Of a stretch of DNA of 64,000 nucleotides, positions 7,699 to 16,259 are shown piece by piece (position 1 is the stretch's first letter; each line of letters begins with the position of its first letter). The position numbers and the translations under genes were made by a program. Below the pieces are notes generated by a model. It saw only the letters and a program-made list of their open reading frames with translations. It searched no databases and had not been told where the DNA came from. The DNA is from Acidobacteriota bacterium (GTDB taxonomy: Bacteria; Acidobacteriota; Holophagae; Holophagales; Holophagaceae): NCBI GenBank assembly GCA_016195985.1, contig JACPYP010000007.1:1-64000 (forward strand), given 5' to 3'.

Positions 7699-10125
7699 TC
7701 AGCCCTTCACCACGATGCTCACCAGCTTGCCGCCAGGCGGCAGCACGACCTTGACGATCTCCTTGCCCGCCAGATGGGGCTGGGCCTCGGCGCAGGCCAG
7801 GGCGGCTTCGCGGCGCTGCGCCTCCGTGGCCGAGGCGGGCACCGTGATGCGGCCGCGCACCTTGCCGTTCACCTGCACCACCACGAGCACTTCGTCGGCC
7901 TCAAGGTATTGGGCATCGGTTTCGGGCCAGGCGGCCTCCATGCAAAGCCCCTGGTGGCCCAGCTGGTTCCAGAGCTGTTCCGCCAGGTGCGGCGCCACCG
8001 GCGACATCAGGCGCACGAAGGCGTCCAGGGCGTGCTGCATCACGGCGCCGCGGTGCGGGGCATCGGCCGGCAGATCGCCCAGGGCGTTGGACAGCTCCAT
8101 GAGGCCCGAGACCACGGTGTTGAACTGGTAACGGCGTTCCAGATCGTCCGTGAGGCGCTGAATGGTCTGGTTGAGCTTGATGAAGAGGGCCTTTTCCCCG
8201 GCGCTGAGCTGATCCTTGGCAGGCAGGGGGTCGGCGCAGAGGGCATGCTCCTCCACCATGCGCGTGACGCGCTTGAGGAAGCGGCTGGCGCCCTCGATGC
8301 CCTCGAAGCCGGTCCAGTCGATCTCCTTTTCGATGGGCGCCGCGAAGATCATGAAGAGCCGCAGCGCGTCGGCGCCGTATTTGGAGATGACCTCATCGGG
8401 ATCCACGATGTTGCCCTTGGACTTGCTCATCTTCGAGCCGTCCTTCAGCACCATGCCCTGGCAGATGAGCTTCTGGAAGGGTTCGGGGCCGGAAGCGAGG
8501 CCCAGGTCGCGCAGCACCTTGTAGAAGAAGCGGGCGTAGATGAGGTGCATGGTGGCGTGCTCGATGCCGCCCACGTACAGGTCCACGGGCATCCAGGCAT
8601 CGCTCTCGGCCTTGGCGAAGGGCAGCTCCGCGTTCTTCGGATCGAGGTACCGCAGCCAGTACCAGCTGCTGTCCACGAAGGTGTCCATGGTGTCGGTTTC
8701 GCGGCGGGCAGGCTTGCCGCAGCTTGGACACGGCGTGTCCAAGAAGGAGGCAGACGTGGTCAGGGGAGAGGGGCCGATGCCCGTGAAGGCCACGTCCTCG
8801 GGCAGGCGCACGGGCAGGTTCTCAGCCTTTTCGGGCACCACGCCGCAACTGGCGCAGTGCACGGTGGGGATGGGCGTGCCCCAGTAGCGCTGGCGGCTGA
8901 GGCCCCAGTCCTTGAGCTTGTACGTGGTGGTCTTCTCGGCGCGGGCGCCCAGTTTGGCGATCATGGCCGTGACAGCCGCCTCGCTCTTCATGCCCGTGAA
9001 CTCGCCGCTGTTGACGAGGGTGCCCAGGTCCCACTCGCTTTCGGATTCGATCACCTGCGGCGTGGGCAGGCCGTATTTCCTGGCGAATTCATGATCGCGC
9101 TCGTCGTGCGCGGGCACGCCCATGACGGCGCCGGTGCCGTAATCCATCAGCACATAGTTGGCGGCGAAGACGGGCACCTTCCCGCCCGTGAAGGGGTGGA
9201 TCACGGACAGCGCCGTGCGGTGCCCCAGCTTCACGTCGCTGGTCATGCGCTCCTCGCGGCTCACGGCGGCCACCTGGTCGCAGAAGGCCTTGAGGGCCGC
9301 GTCGGTTTCCGCGGCCTTCTCGATGACCGGGTGTTCGGTACTGAGGGCCATGAAGGTCACGCCGAAGAGGGTGTCGAGGCGGGTCGTGAACACCTCGATC
9401 TGGCCGCCGGTTTCGAGGTCGAAGGCCAGGCGTGCGCCCTGGGATTTCCCGATCCAGTTCCGCTGCATGGTCTTCACGTTCTCGGGCCAGTCCAGGCCGT
9501 CGAGGCATTCCAGCAGCTCGTCCGCGTACTTGGTGGTCTTGAAGAAGTACTGCTCCAGGGGCTTCTGCACCACGGGGAAGCCCGTGCGCTCGTCCTTGCC
9601 GTCCACCACCTGCTCGTTGGCCAGCACGGTGCCCAGCTCCTCGCACCAGTTCACGGTGCGGTTGGCGCGGAAGACGTCGCCCTGCTCCCACATCTTGAGG
9701 AACAGCCACTGATTCCAGCGGTAGTAGTCATCCTGAAAGCTGGCGATCTCGCGGTCCCAGTCGTAGCTGATGCCCATCTTCTGGATCTGCCCCTTCATCT
9801 CCTCGATGTTCTTGCGAGTCCAGATGGCGGGGTGGATGCCGTGCTTGATGGCGGCGTTTTCCGCCGGGAGGCCGAAGCTGTCCCAGCCGAGGGGATGCAT
9901 CACTTCGTAGCCCCGCATGCGGCGGAAACGGGCGGTGACGTCGCCCAGGGTGTAGTTGCGCACGTGCCCCATGTGGATGCGGCCGCTGGGATAGGGGAGC
10001 ATCACGAGCATGTAGAAGGTCCTGGAGCCCGGCAGCAGCTCCGCCGACCGCTTGGCGCGGAAGGCGCCGGACTCGAGCCAGCGGCGCTGGATCTCGGGTT
10101 CCTGGGTCAGGGGCTGGAAGGGCAT
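7699..10125 (-). CDS. leuS: Leucyl-tRNA synthetase
   Basis: 808 residues, the normal bacterial length. The class I signature is MLPYPSGRIHMGHVRNY (HIGH as HMGH, about residue 52), and KMSKSKGN lies near residue 568. The CP1 editing domain contains a TRLDTLFGVTF segment (about residue 245) typical of leucine enzymes, and two zinc-like CxxC pairs (CASCG, CPSCG) lie around residues 425-475. The enzyme charges tRNA-Leu in the cytosol. It is separated by about 120 bases from the divergent GGDEF gene and by about 150 from the lipoprotein gene downstream. Confidence 0.98.
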   Translation of the reverse strand: MPFQPLTQEPEIQRRWLESGAFRAKRSAELLPGSRTFYMLVMLPYPSGRIHMGHVRNYTLGDVTARFRRMRGYEVMHPLGWDSFGLPAENAAIKHGIHPAIWTRKNIEEMKGQIQKMGISYDWDREIASFQDDYYRWNQWLFLKMWEQGDVFRANRTVNWCEELGTVLANEQVVDGKDERTGFPVVQKPLEQYFFKTTKYADELLECLDGLDWPENVKTMQRNWIGKSQGARLAFDLETGGQIEVFTTRLDTLFGVTFMALSTEHPVIEKAAETDAALKAFCDQVAAVSREERMTSDVKLGHRTALSVIHPFTGGKVPVFAANYVLMDYGTGAVMGVPAHDERDHEFARKYGLPTPQVIESESEWDLGTLVNSGEFTGMKSEAAVTAMIAKLGARAEKTTTYKLKDWGLSRQRYWGTPIPTVHCASCGVVPEKAENLPVRLPEDVAFTGIGPSPLTTSASFLDTPCPSCGKPARRETDTMDTFVDSSWYWLRYLDPKNAELPFAKAESDAWMPVDLYVGGIEHATMHLIYARFFYKVLRDLGLASGPEPFQKLICQGMVLKDGSKMSKSKGNIVDPDEVISKYGADALRLFMIFAAPIEKEIDWTGFEGIEGASRFLKRVTRMVEEHALCADPLPAKDQLSAGEKALFIKLNQTIQRLTDDLERRYQFNTVVSGLMELSNALGDLPADAPHRGAVMQHALDAFVRLMSPVAPHLAEQLWNQLGHQGLCMEAAWPETDAQYLEADEVLVVVQVNGKVRGRITVPASATEAQRREAALACAEAQPHLAGKEIVKVVLPPGGKLVSIVVKG

Positions 10126-10281
10126 GGTGGGCTCCGGCAGAACCCTTGATTCTACAAGGAAAACCGCGCAGCCGCAGCCCCTTGGAGAGGCCGTCTGCCC
10201 TCATCGACGGAGAAGGGCCGCCGAAACTCCCGCTCCGCCCCGTCATTGCCGATGGTAGGTCATCCGTCGGCGAGTCCCTCC

Positions 10282-11403
10282 ATGCCAGCTGCTTCCACTG
10301 TGTCCATCCTCGGCCTTCCGGCGGCCCTTCTCCTGGGCGTCATTCTCCTGGCCGCCGCCGCGGGGGCGGTCCTGGCCGTGAGCCGCCGCCTGCGGCGGGC
10401 CGACCGCGAGCAGGCCGAACTGAGAGCCCTGATCCTGGCCAACGAGCAGCAGCTGGGCCAGGCCCGGAAGGCCCTTGAGGAGCTGGCCAGCACCGACCCC
10501 CTCACCAGGGCCTGGAACCGCCGCCATTTCGGCGAAATGGTCGAAGGCGAGCGGCACCGCTCGGGACGGTACGGGCATCCCCTGACCCTCCTCCTCCTCG
10601 ACATCGACCACTTCAAGCGGATCAACGACACCCACGGCCACGCCCTGGGCGATCAGGTGCTCCTGGGGATCGCGGACCGCATCCGCTCAGGGATCCGGGT
10701 CTCGGATTCCCTCACGCGATGGAGCGGAGAGGCTTTCCTCATCCTCCTGCCCAACACGGGCCTTCCCGGCGGCCGGCGGCTGGCGGAGCGCATCCGCGAG
10801 GACATCGAAGCCCACCTCTTCGAGCGGGTGGGCCGGGTCACCGTCAGCCTCGGCCTGGCCGAGTACCTGCCTCCGGCCGGCCTCGAACCCTGGCTGGAGC
10901 GGGCCGACCAGGCCCTGTGCCGGGCCAAGCGCAAGGGCCGCAACCGGGTGGAATTCGATCCGCAGCACCGCGAAAAACCGGCCCGGACGGATCACGTGGA
11001 GAACGCCTTCCTGAAGCTGGTCTGGAGCCCCGTCTACCGCTGCGGGAACGAGCTCATCGACGCCCAGCACGAGCGCCTGTTCCAGCTTTCCAACGATCTG
11101 GTGGAGGCCATGCTGTCCGGCCGGCCGGAAGACGAATTGAAATTGCTCGCGGCCAACCTCCTCAGCGACCTGGCCCAGCACTTCCACGACGAAGAAACGC
11201 TGCTGCGCCGGCTGGGATACCACGGGCTCCGGGAGCACGCCGACCTGCATGCCCGCCTGCTGGCCCGGGGCCGGGAACTGCGTCAGTCCTTCGAGGAAGG
11301 GAGGCTCGCCCTGGGCGGGCTCCTGCAGTTCCTCGCCCAGGACATGGTGGCCCAGCACCTGCTCAAGGCCGACCGGGAGTTCTTCCATCTGACCGAAGAC
11401 TGA
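10282..11403 (+). CDS. Membrane GGDEF-hemerythrin fusion with degenerate GGDEF site
   Basis: About 373 residues: one N-terminal membrane segment (about 10-32), a short coiled coil, a GGDEF domain (about 70-228) and a C-terminal hemerythrin-like domain (about 245-370). The GGDEF fold is recognisable (TDPLTRAWNRR, LLLDIDHFKRINDTHGH). The active-site motif reads S-G-E-A-F (residues 148-152), so the fourth, acidic metal-binding position is alanine and catalysis is doubtful. The hemerythrin ligand set looks complete: DAQHERLF, HFHDEE, HADLHARL and VAQHLLKADREF. Such fusions are thought to couple oxygen or redox state to c-di-GMP signalling. Start is uncertain: ATG 10252 is in frame and neither has a clear ribosome-binding site. 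Confidence 0.85.
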   Translation: MPAASTVSILGLPAALLLGVILLAAAAGAVLAVSRRLRRADREQAELRALILANEQQLGQARKALEELASTDPLTRAWNRRHFGEMVEGERHRSGRYGHPLTLLLLDIDHFKRINDTHGHALGDQVLLGIADRIRSGIRVSDSLTRWSGEAFLILLPNTGLPGGRRLAERIREDIEAHLFERVGRVTVSLGLAEYLPPAGLEPWLERADQALCRAKRKGRNRVEFDPQHREKPARTDHVENAFLKLVWSPVYRCGNELIDAQHERLFQLSNDLVEAMLSGRPEDELKLLAANLLSDLAQHFHDEETLLRRLGYHGLREHADLHARLLARGRELRQSFEEGRLALGGLLQFLAQDMVAQHLLKADREFFHLTED

Positions 11404-11429
11404 AGACTGAAGACTGAGGACTGAAGACT
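11395..11429. repeat. Five-copy 7-base tandem repeat across a stop codon
   Basis: The unit GAAGACT occurs five times in a row (the fourth copy is GAGGACT). The first copy holds the last codons and part of the TGA stop of the GGDEF-hemerythrin gene (GAA GAC TGA), so the tract repeats the gene's own end. It ends five bases before the convergent Rieske gene's stop. Confidence 0.9.
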
Positions 11430-11434
11430 GACCC

Positions 11435-11944
11435 TCACGTCAGCCGCGTCGAAGCCGCCACCGTCGCGGCGGTGTTCACCACGAGGAAGCCCCCCTGAGT
11501 GGGCTCCGTGACGGCGAAGTGGACCAGGGGCTGGGTGGCGGGCCCCACCAGGTTCGCGCCGCCCAGATCGTATTGGCTGCCGTGGCAAGGGCAGGTGATC
11601 TTGCTGTCCGCAGGGGCCCCCACGATGCAGCCCATGTGGGTGCACACCGCGGTCATGGCGTAGATGCCGCCGGCATCCTTGACGAGGAAGAAGTTCCCCA
11701 GGTTCCGGTAGTCCCGGACGGTGCCATCCGGCGCGGCCAGCAGGTTGGCCTTGTTGTCGGTGGTGGTGAGCGGTCCCGCCGGGGGAGGGGCCGGAGCCGG
11801 CGTGGAGGCGCCGCCGCCCCCGCCTCCGCAGGCCAGGACCAGCCCGGCGGCCAGGGTTCCCAGGCAGAAGGCGCGGCGGTCGACACCCTCAGGCGCCGGC
11901 TGGGAATGAAGTGGGTGGGAATGAACGGAATCGGGCTGATGCAC
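11435..11944 (-). CDS. Rieske [2Fe-2S] lipoprotein
   Basis: 169 residues. The two Rieske cluster motifs are CTHMGC and CPCHGSQYD, providing the two Cys and two His ligands. The N-terminus has DRRAFCLGTLAAGLVLACGGG, a hydrophobic leader with a lipobox-like LVLAC followed by Gly-rich and Ala/Pro-rich linkers, so the domain is probably tethered outside the inner membrane. GTG at 11944 is preferred to the ATG at 12001 because GGAGG lies five bases upstream. No cytochrome b partner is nearby, so it is more likely a stand-alone electron carrier than part of a bc complex. Confidence 0.88.
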   Translation of the reverse strand: MHQPDSVHSHPLHSQPAPEGVDRRAFCLGTLAAGLVLACGGGGGGASTPAPAPPPAGPLTTTDNKANLLAAPDGTVRDYRNLGNFFLVKDAGGIYAMTAVCTHMGCIVGAPADSKITCPCHGSQYDLGGANLVGPATQPLVHFAVTEPTQGGFLVVNTAATVAASTRLT

Positions 11945-12052
11945 GGAACCTCCACGGGCAGATGGCCCCCATGCCAGGGGGTGTCCCACCTTCCCCTTCA
12001 AGGGGACGGGCCGCCAGATCCGGTTTGGCGATTCCCACCCCTCCGGACCGGA

Positions 12053-14203
12053 TCAGATCCGGGAGGTTCCGCCGCCGCCGGCGGCGATCAACTTCAGGAT
12101 CTCCACCACCTCGGCAGCGGACTGGGGGCGCTGGTCCTGGCGCTTCTGCATCAGCCGCCGGACCAGGGCCGCGAGATCCGGAGCGGCCTCCGAAAGGGCC
12201 GGAATGGGCGCCTCCAGGTGCATCCGCAGCAGGTCGTTGATGCGGGGGCTGTCGTAGGGCGCCAGGCCGGAGCAGAGTTCGTACAGCATGACGCCCAGGG
12301 CGTAGAGATCGCTGCGCGCGTCCACGGCCTCGCCCATGATCTGCTCCGGCGACATGTAGCGCGGCGAGCCGAGCAACATCCCCGGTTCCCCGGCGTCCGC
12401 GGCCGCCGTGGGCGCGGCCAGGCCGAAATCCATGATCCTGACGTCGCCCCGCACATCGAACAGCACGTTGCCCGGCTTGATGTCACGGTGGACCACGCCC
12501 ACCGCGTGGGCCGCCTCCAATCCCTCGGCCACCTGCCGGGCAATGCGCAGGGCCAGTTGCATCGGCAGCCGCCCGCGGCCATCCAGCAGGTTCCGCAGCG
12601 TGATGCCCTTCAGGAATTCCATGGTCACGAAGGGAATGCCGCCGGATTCGCCGAAATCATGGGTGCGCAGCACGTAGCGGTGGGTGATCTTCCGGGCCAG
12701 GCGGATCTCCCGCTTGAGCATGTCCAGGTAGGCGGGGTTGGCCGCGAGGTCCGGCCGCACCACCTTCAGGGCCACCTCCTCGTCCAGATGCAGGTCGTGG
12801 ACCCTGAGCACCACGCCCATGCCGCCGCGCCCCAGCAGCCCCTCCACCCGGTAGCGCTCCGCGAAAACCATCCCTTCACGAAGGGAAGCCGGCAGCGCCT
12901 CGCCGACCCCCCCCGCGGGAACGGCCACGAGATGCTGAGTCGCATCGTCACGCTCGGTTTGGATCCCGCCCCCTTCCCCGGCCCCGGGCTCTGCGCCCGC
13001 CCGCGCCCTCTGCGCCGATTCCAGCAGGGCCAGCAGGTCATCCTTGGCCCGCAGTTCCGCCAGCATGGATTTGAACGTCCGTGTGAGCACGCCCACCTCG
13101 TCGGCCGTGGGTTCGATGGCCAGCGTTTCGGGCACCCCTCCCTCGGCCAGGGCCTGGGTGGCGGAGGCCAGCGCATTCAAGGGGGCCGTCACCTTCCGGG
13201 CCGAATGGAGGCTCAGCCCCAGGGCGATGAACAGCCCCACCAGGCCCACCGCCAAGATGGCCCGCTGCAGGTTGCGGAAGGGCGCCAAAAGAGGGTCCAT
13301 GGGCATCAGCAGCACTTCCGCCATTTCCAGATCCAGGGCATTGACGCCCCGCAGCGGAGAAACCATCCCGAGGTAGTTCCGGCCGTCCATTCGGAAGCGC
13401 AGCACGTCGGAAATCTGGCCGTCGAGCACCTGGGCCCGCACCGCCAGGAAGGCCGGCTCCCGGGCCAGGAGGCGGTCCAGGTGCTCCGCCTCGGACAGGG
13501 TGCTGCCCAGGGTTCGGAACTGGCTGAGCAGGGCCAGGTGGGCGGAGGGATCGCCCCGCTGGGGGCCGGCGATGGCCACGCGGCGGAGGTCCGCGGCAGC
13601 GCGATCATCCACCCGGACGCCCACCAGCATGGCTCCCAGCGGCCGCCCGCCGGGGGAGCGCAGGGGCCGGGCCACCGCATGGTAGATGCCGGGCCGGTCG
13701 CCCCAGTCCACGCGGAGGAAGCCGCGGTAGTAGGGCCCCCCGTGCCCCTCGGCCTTGGCCTCATCCGGAGCCAGGGCCATCTGGAGGATGCCCGCCTCGG
13801 GCAAGGCCGGGCGCGGGTTCCTGGACGTGCAGGCCAGCACCTGGCCGTCGGGCCGGACCACCAGGGCGATCTCAGCGCTCAGGCGGGGCAGGTTCTCGGC
13901 CAGCGCGTCGGCGAGGCTCGTGGAGGCGCCCATCTCCAGCGACCGCTCCACCAGGGCCACGTTGCCGGAGTACTGCGTGAAGACCTCCAGGCCGCCATCC
14001 ATGGACCGCGCCTGCTGCTCGAAGGCCCGGTCCAGGACGTAGGCGCCCGCCGAGAGGCTGGCCTTGGCCGAAGCCTTCGCGCCGCTTTCAGCCTCGCGGT
14101 AGGCCACGAAGAGGATAATGGCAAGGAGGCCCAGGATGGCCGCGGCCTGGCGCGTGAAGAAGGTCCAGGCCAGCGTCTGGTACCAGCTCATGGTGGGCTG
14201 CAT
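12053..14203 (-). CDS. Membrane sensor HAMP Ser/Thr protein kinase
   Basis: About 716 residues with an architecture normally seen in histidine kinases but ending in a eukaryotic-like kinase. TM1 is about residues 18-34, an extracytoplasmic sensor region about 35-309, TM2 about 310-333 and HAMP about 334-385 (KVTAPLNALASAT). After a linker comes a Pkn2/PknB-type kinase (about 447-705). Kinase motifs are complete: GRGGMGVV P-loop, VALKVV lysine, VVHRDIKPGN catalytic loop, DFGL and SPEQ. ATG 14203 is chosen because AAGAGG precedes it and TM1 follows at once. It is divergent from the cupredoxin gene with a 46-base gap, so that protein or its redox partners may be related to the stimulus (inference). 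Confidence 0.92.
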   Translation of the reverse strand: MQPTMSWYQTLAWTFFTRQAAAILGLLAIILFVAYREAESGAKASAKASLSAGAYVLDRAFEQQARSMDGGLEVFTQYSGNVALVERSLEMGASTSLADALAENLPRLSAEIALVVRPDGQVLACTSRNPRPALPEAGILQMALAPDEAKAEGHGGPYYRGFLRVDWGDRPGIYHAVARPLRSPGGRPLGAMLVGVRVDDRAAADLRRVAIAGPQRGDPSAHLALLSQFRTLGSTLSEAEHLDRLLAREPAFLAVRAQVLDGQISDVLRFRMDGRNYLGMVSPLRGVNALDLEMAEVLLMPMDPLLAPFRNLQRAILAVGLVGLFIALGLSLHSARKVTAPLNALASATQALAEGGVPETLAIEPTADEVGVLTRTFKSMLAELRAKDDLLALLESAQRARAGAEPGAGEGGGIQTERDDATQHLVAVPAGGVGEALPASLREGMVFAERYRVEGLLGRGGMGVVLRVHDLHLDEEVALKVVRPDLAANPAYLDMLKREIRLARKITHRYVLRTHDFGESGGIPFVTMEFLKGITLRNLLDGRGRLPMQLALRIARQVAEGLEAAHAVGVVHRDIKPGNVLFDVRGDVRIMDFGLAAPTAAADAGEPGMLLGSPRYMSPEQIMGEAVDARSDLYALGVMLYELCSGLAPYDSPRINDLLRMHLEAPIPALSEAAPDLAALVRRLMQKRQDQRPQSAAEVVEILKLIAAGGGGTSRI

Positions 14204-14249
14204 GGGCGTCCTCTTGGGCCATCGTATACTTCCCACGAATCTACTCTGG

Positions 14250-14924
14250 ATGCCGCGCATGATACGAGCCTTCGCTTGGGGATTGTTCCTCGCCGCGCCG
14301 CTGGCCGCGGGCGGACTGGAAGGCCCCGTGCTGCTCCACGAGAAGAACGGAGGCCTGCGCGCCTCGCTGGAGGACTGCGTGGCCCTGCTGGAACCCGTGG
14401 ATGTGGCGCTGCCGCCTGCCGGACCTTCCCGGCCCCTCAGCATCCGGACCCTGGGCAAGCAGTTCAGCCCCCGCGTCTCCATCGCCACGCCGGGCACGGA
14501 GGTGTCCTTCCCCAACCTGGACCACATCCTCCACAACGTCTTCAGCGTCACCCAGGGCAACCGCTTCGACACGGGCCACTACAAACCTGGCGACAGCCCC
14601 AAAGTGAAGGTGGCGAACCCCGGCCTGGTGAAGCTCTACTGCAACGTGCACCACCAAATGAACGCCTTTCTATGGGTGGTGACCACCCCCTTCGCCCAGG
14701 TGCTGGGCGGCCGGACCGGCCTGCGCTTTGAGCGGGTGCCCGAAGGCACGTACCGGCTGCGGCTCTGGCATCCCGAATGCGGCGAACGCGCCTGGGTGGT
14801 GAAAGTGGGAGCGGGCATCACCCAGGGCCGCTGGGATCTCGATCTGTCCCTGCCTCCCGTGGAGGCCCACAAGAACAAATTCGGCCGCGACTACGCGCCC
14901 CCGGCCGACGAGCGGAACTATTAA
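14250..14924 (+). CDS. Secreted cupredoxin-domain protein
   Basis: About 224 residues. A short signal peptide (FAWGLFLAAPLAAG) is followed by a region beginning GPVLLHEKNGGLRASLEDCVALLE and a plastocyanin-like domain. The type 1 copper ligands look present: His in DHILHNVFS, then the cluster Y-C-N-V-H-H-Q-M, matching the Cys-His-Met loop. A C-terminal carboxypeptidase-regulatory-like strand pattern follows (VPEGTYRLRLWHP). Related proteins are annotated as methylamine-utilisation or plastocyanin-like. The gene is divergent from the sensor kinase and convergent with the outer-membrane protein gene. Starts at 14250 and 14259 are both possible; neither has a strong ribosome-binding site. Confidence 0.85.
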   Translation: MPRMIRAFAWGLFLAAPLAAGGLEGPVLLHEKNGGLRASLEDCVALLEPVDVALPPAGPSRPLSIRTLGKQFSPRVSIATPGTEVSFPNLDHILHNVFSVTQGNRFDTGHYKPGDSPKVKVANPGLVKLYCNVHHQMNAFLWVVTTPFAQVLGGRTGLRFERVPEGTYRLRLWHPECGERAWVVKVGAGITQGRWDLDLSLPPVEAHKNKFGRDYAPPADERNY

Positions 14925-15015
14925 TACGAGATCGCCTTCAACAATAGAGATCCACCACGGAGCCGCGGAGCCCGTGGAGTCGGCACGGCCTTCGCGGGCG
15001 AAACGGTATGAGCCC

Positions 15016-16077
15016 TCAGAACCGCTTCTTCAGCACGAGCATGCGGCGGACGACCTGCTGGGACTCCCCGTCGAACCTCTGGCGGAGGATGCTGAACGTG
15101 GCGATCCAGTTGCCCGGAAGCGGCATGGCCAGTTCCAGCCTCGGGCCCCGCGCCCTCCGGTAGTACCACCACTCATCGCCGTTGACGGGGTAGAGCGTGC
15201 CGGTGGAGGAAAGGCGCTGCCATGTAAGCGCCAGTTGAGGCCAGTAGAGGCGCTCCCGCCCGCCCGCGAGGAGCTGGGCTTCCTCGCTGGTTTCGCCGCT
15301 CTCCCGGTTCTTCGCGCCGGACCACCGGATTTCCACGGGCAGGCGGCCATGCCACTTGACGGCGGCCCCGGCCTCATCGAGCGCCAGCACCTGCCGCGAC
15401 GCCGGATCATGGCCCGGCAGGCGGCGCAGCCGCTCCTCCCCCGGCTCCCAGGAGAGCTGCCAGCGCCCGGCGTGGGCGGTCCACGACCAGGGTCCCGCGT
15501 CGATTTTCAGCACCAGCTGTCCCGCAGCCAGGTCGGCCTTTCCCCCGAGCACCTCCCGCACCCGCCCCGCCACGCCGCGCAGGCTGGCCTCCTGAAGGAC
15601 GCCCTGGGGGCTACGAAAGCCGGCCCTCGCGCCCAGCCCCAGCAGACGCAGATCCTGGTCCCAGATGGCCTGGGAGGACAAGAGGCCATTCTCCTGGAAG
15701 CCCAGCCGCAGATCGCCGAAGGCCCGCTCCGAAGCCCAGAAAGCTTCGCCCTGGGCCAGGTCCAGCTGGCTGCCGTTGGAAGGCTGCTGGTCCCACCGCG
15801 GCCCATTGAACCGGTTTCCGTCGGAACCCATCGCCGAGCGGGTCCCCGCCACGAAGCGCAGGCCTTCCCCTTCCCAGGCCCATCGCAAACGCCATTGGAG
15901 CCCAGCCCGCTGGAACCGCTCCGAGGGTTCGCCGGGATCGCTCAGCTGGTCGCCCCGCAGCGTCAATTCCCACGCGGGTTGCCAGGGGTTGACCGGCTCC
16001 TGCGCAAAGGGCGTTTCCTGACCGGAAGCCAGGCAGCTGAGGAGGGCGGCAAACCAGCGTCGAAACGGCATCTTCAT
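15016..16077 (-). CDS. Predicted outer-membrane beta-barrel protein, unknown function
   Basis: About 353 residues. It starts MKMPFRRWFAALLSCLASGQ, a plausible signal peptide, and continues with alternating hydrophobic/polar strands rich in Trp, Arg and Gly (LQWRLRWAWEGEGLRF, DLRLGFQENGLLSSQ). It ends in VLKKRF, a C-terminal phenylalanine typical of barrel proteins recognised by Bam. No family was recognised. ATG 16077 is used because it opens the leader; the frame is open further upstream to 16266 but that part overlaps the leader region of the divergent gene. It is convergent with the cupredoxin gene, and a shared role is possible but not shown. Confidence 0.7.
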   Translation of the reverse strand: MKMPFRRWFAALLSCLASGQETPFAQEPVNPWQPAWELTLRGDQLSDPGEPSERFQRAGLQWRLRWAWEGEGLRFVAGTRSAMGSDGNRFNGPRWDQQPSNGSQLDLAQGEAFWASERAFGDLRLGFQENGLLSSQAIWDQDLRLLGLGARAGFRSPQGVLQEASLRGVAGRVREVLGGKADLAAGQLVLKIDAGPWSWTAHAGRWQLSWEPGEERLRRLPGHDPASRQVLALDEAGAAVKWHGRLPVEIRWSGAKNRESGETSEEAQLLAGGRERLYWPQLALTWQRLSSTGTLYPVNGDEWWYYRRARGPRLELAMPLPGNWIATFSILRQRFDGESQQVVRRMLVLKKRF

Positions 16078-16259
16078 CCGGAAGGGGTTTTGTGGATGGT
16101 AGCCCCACGGCGCTCTGGCGCGAAGGCGAGCGGCACCGGAGGGGCGGCCAATTCCTAACCGGATCTGGCGGGAAATGCTCCCGGGGCGAAGCTGGCGGAA
16201 CCGGAGAGGTCCGGAAACCCCGCAGGGGATTGGCTCGCCGAGGCGGGCGGGAGGACACC

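Noticed and set aside
7687-10149. 820-codon open frame on the plus strand opposite leuS
   Set aside because: His/Ala/Gly-rich translation with no domain; it is the antisense shadow of a perfectly conserved leucyl-tRNA synthetase in GC-rich DNA.
11519-14731. 1070-codon plus-strand open frame
   Set aside because: Antisense to the Rieske and Ser/Thr kinase genes; composition (Gln/Gly/His/Arg) typical of shadows; no motif.
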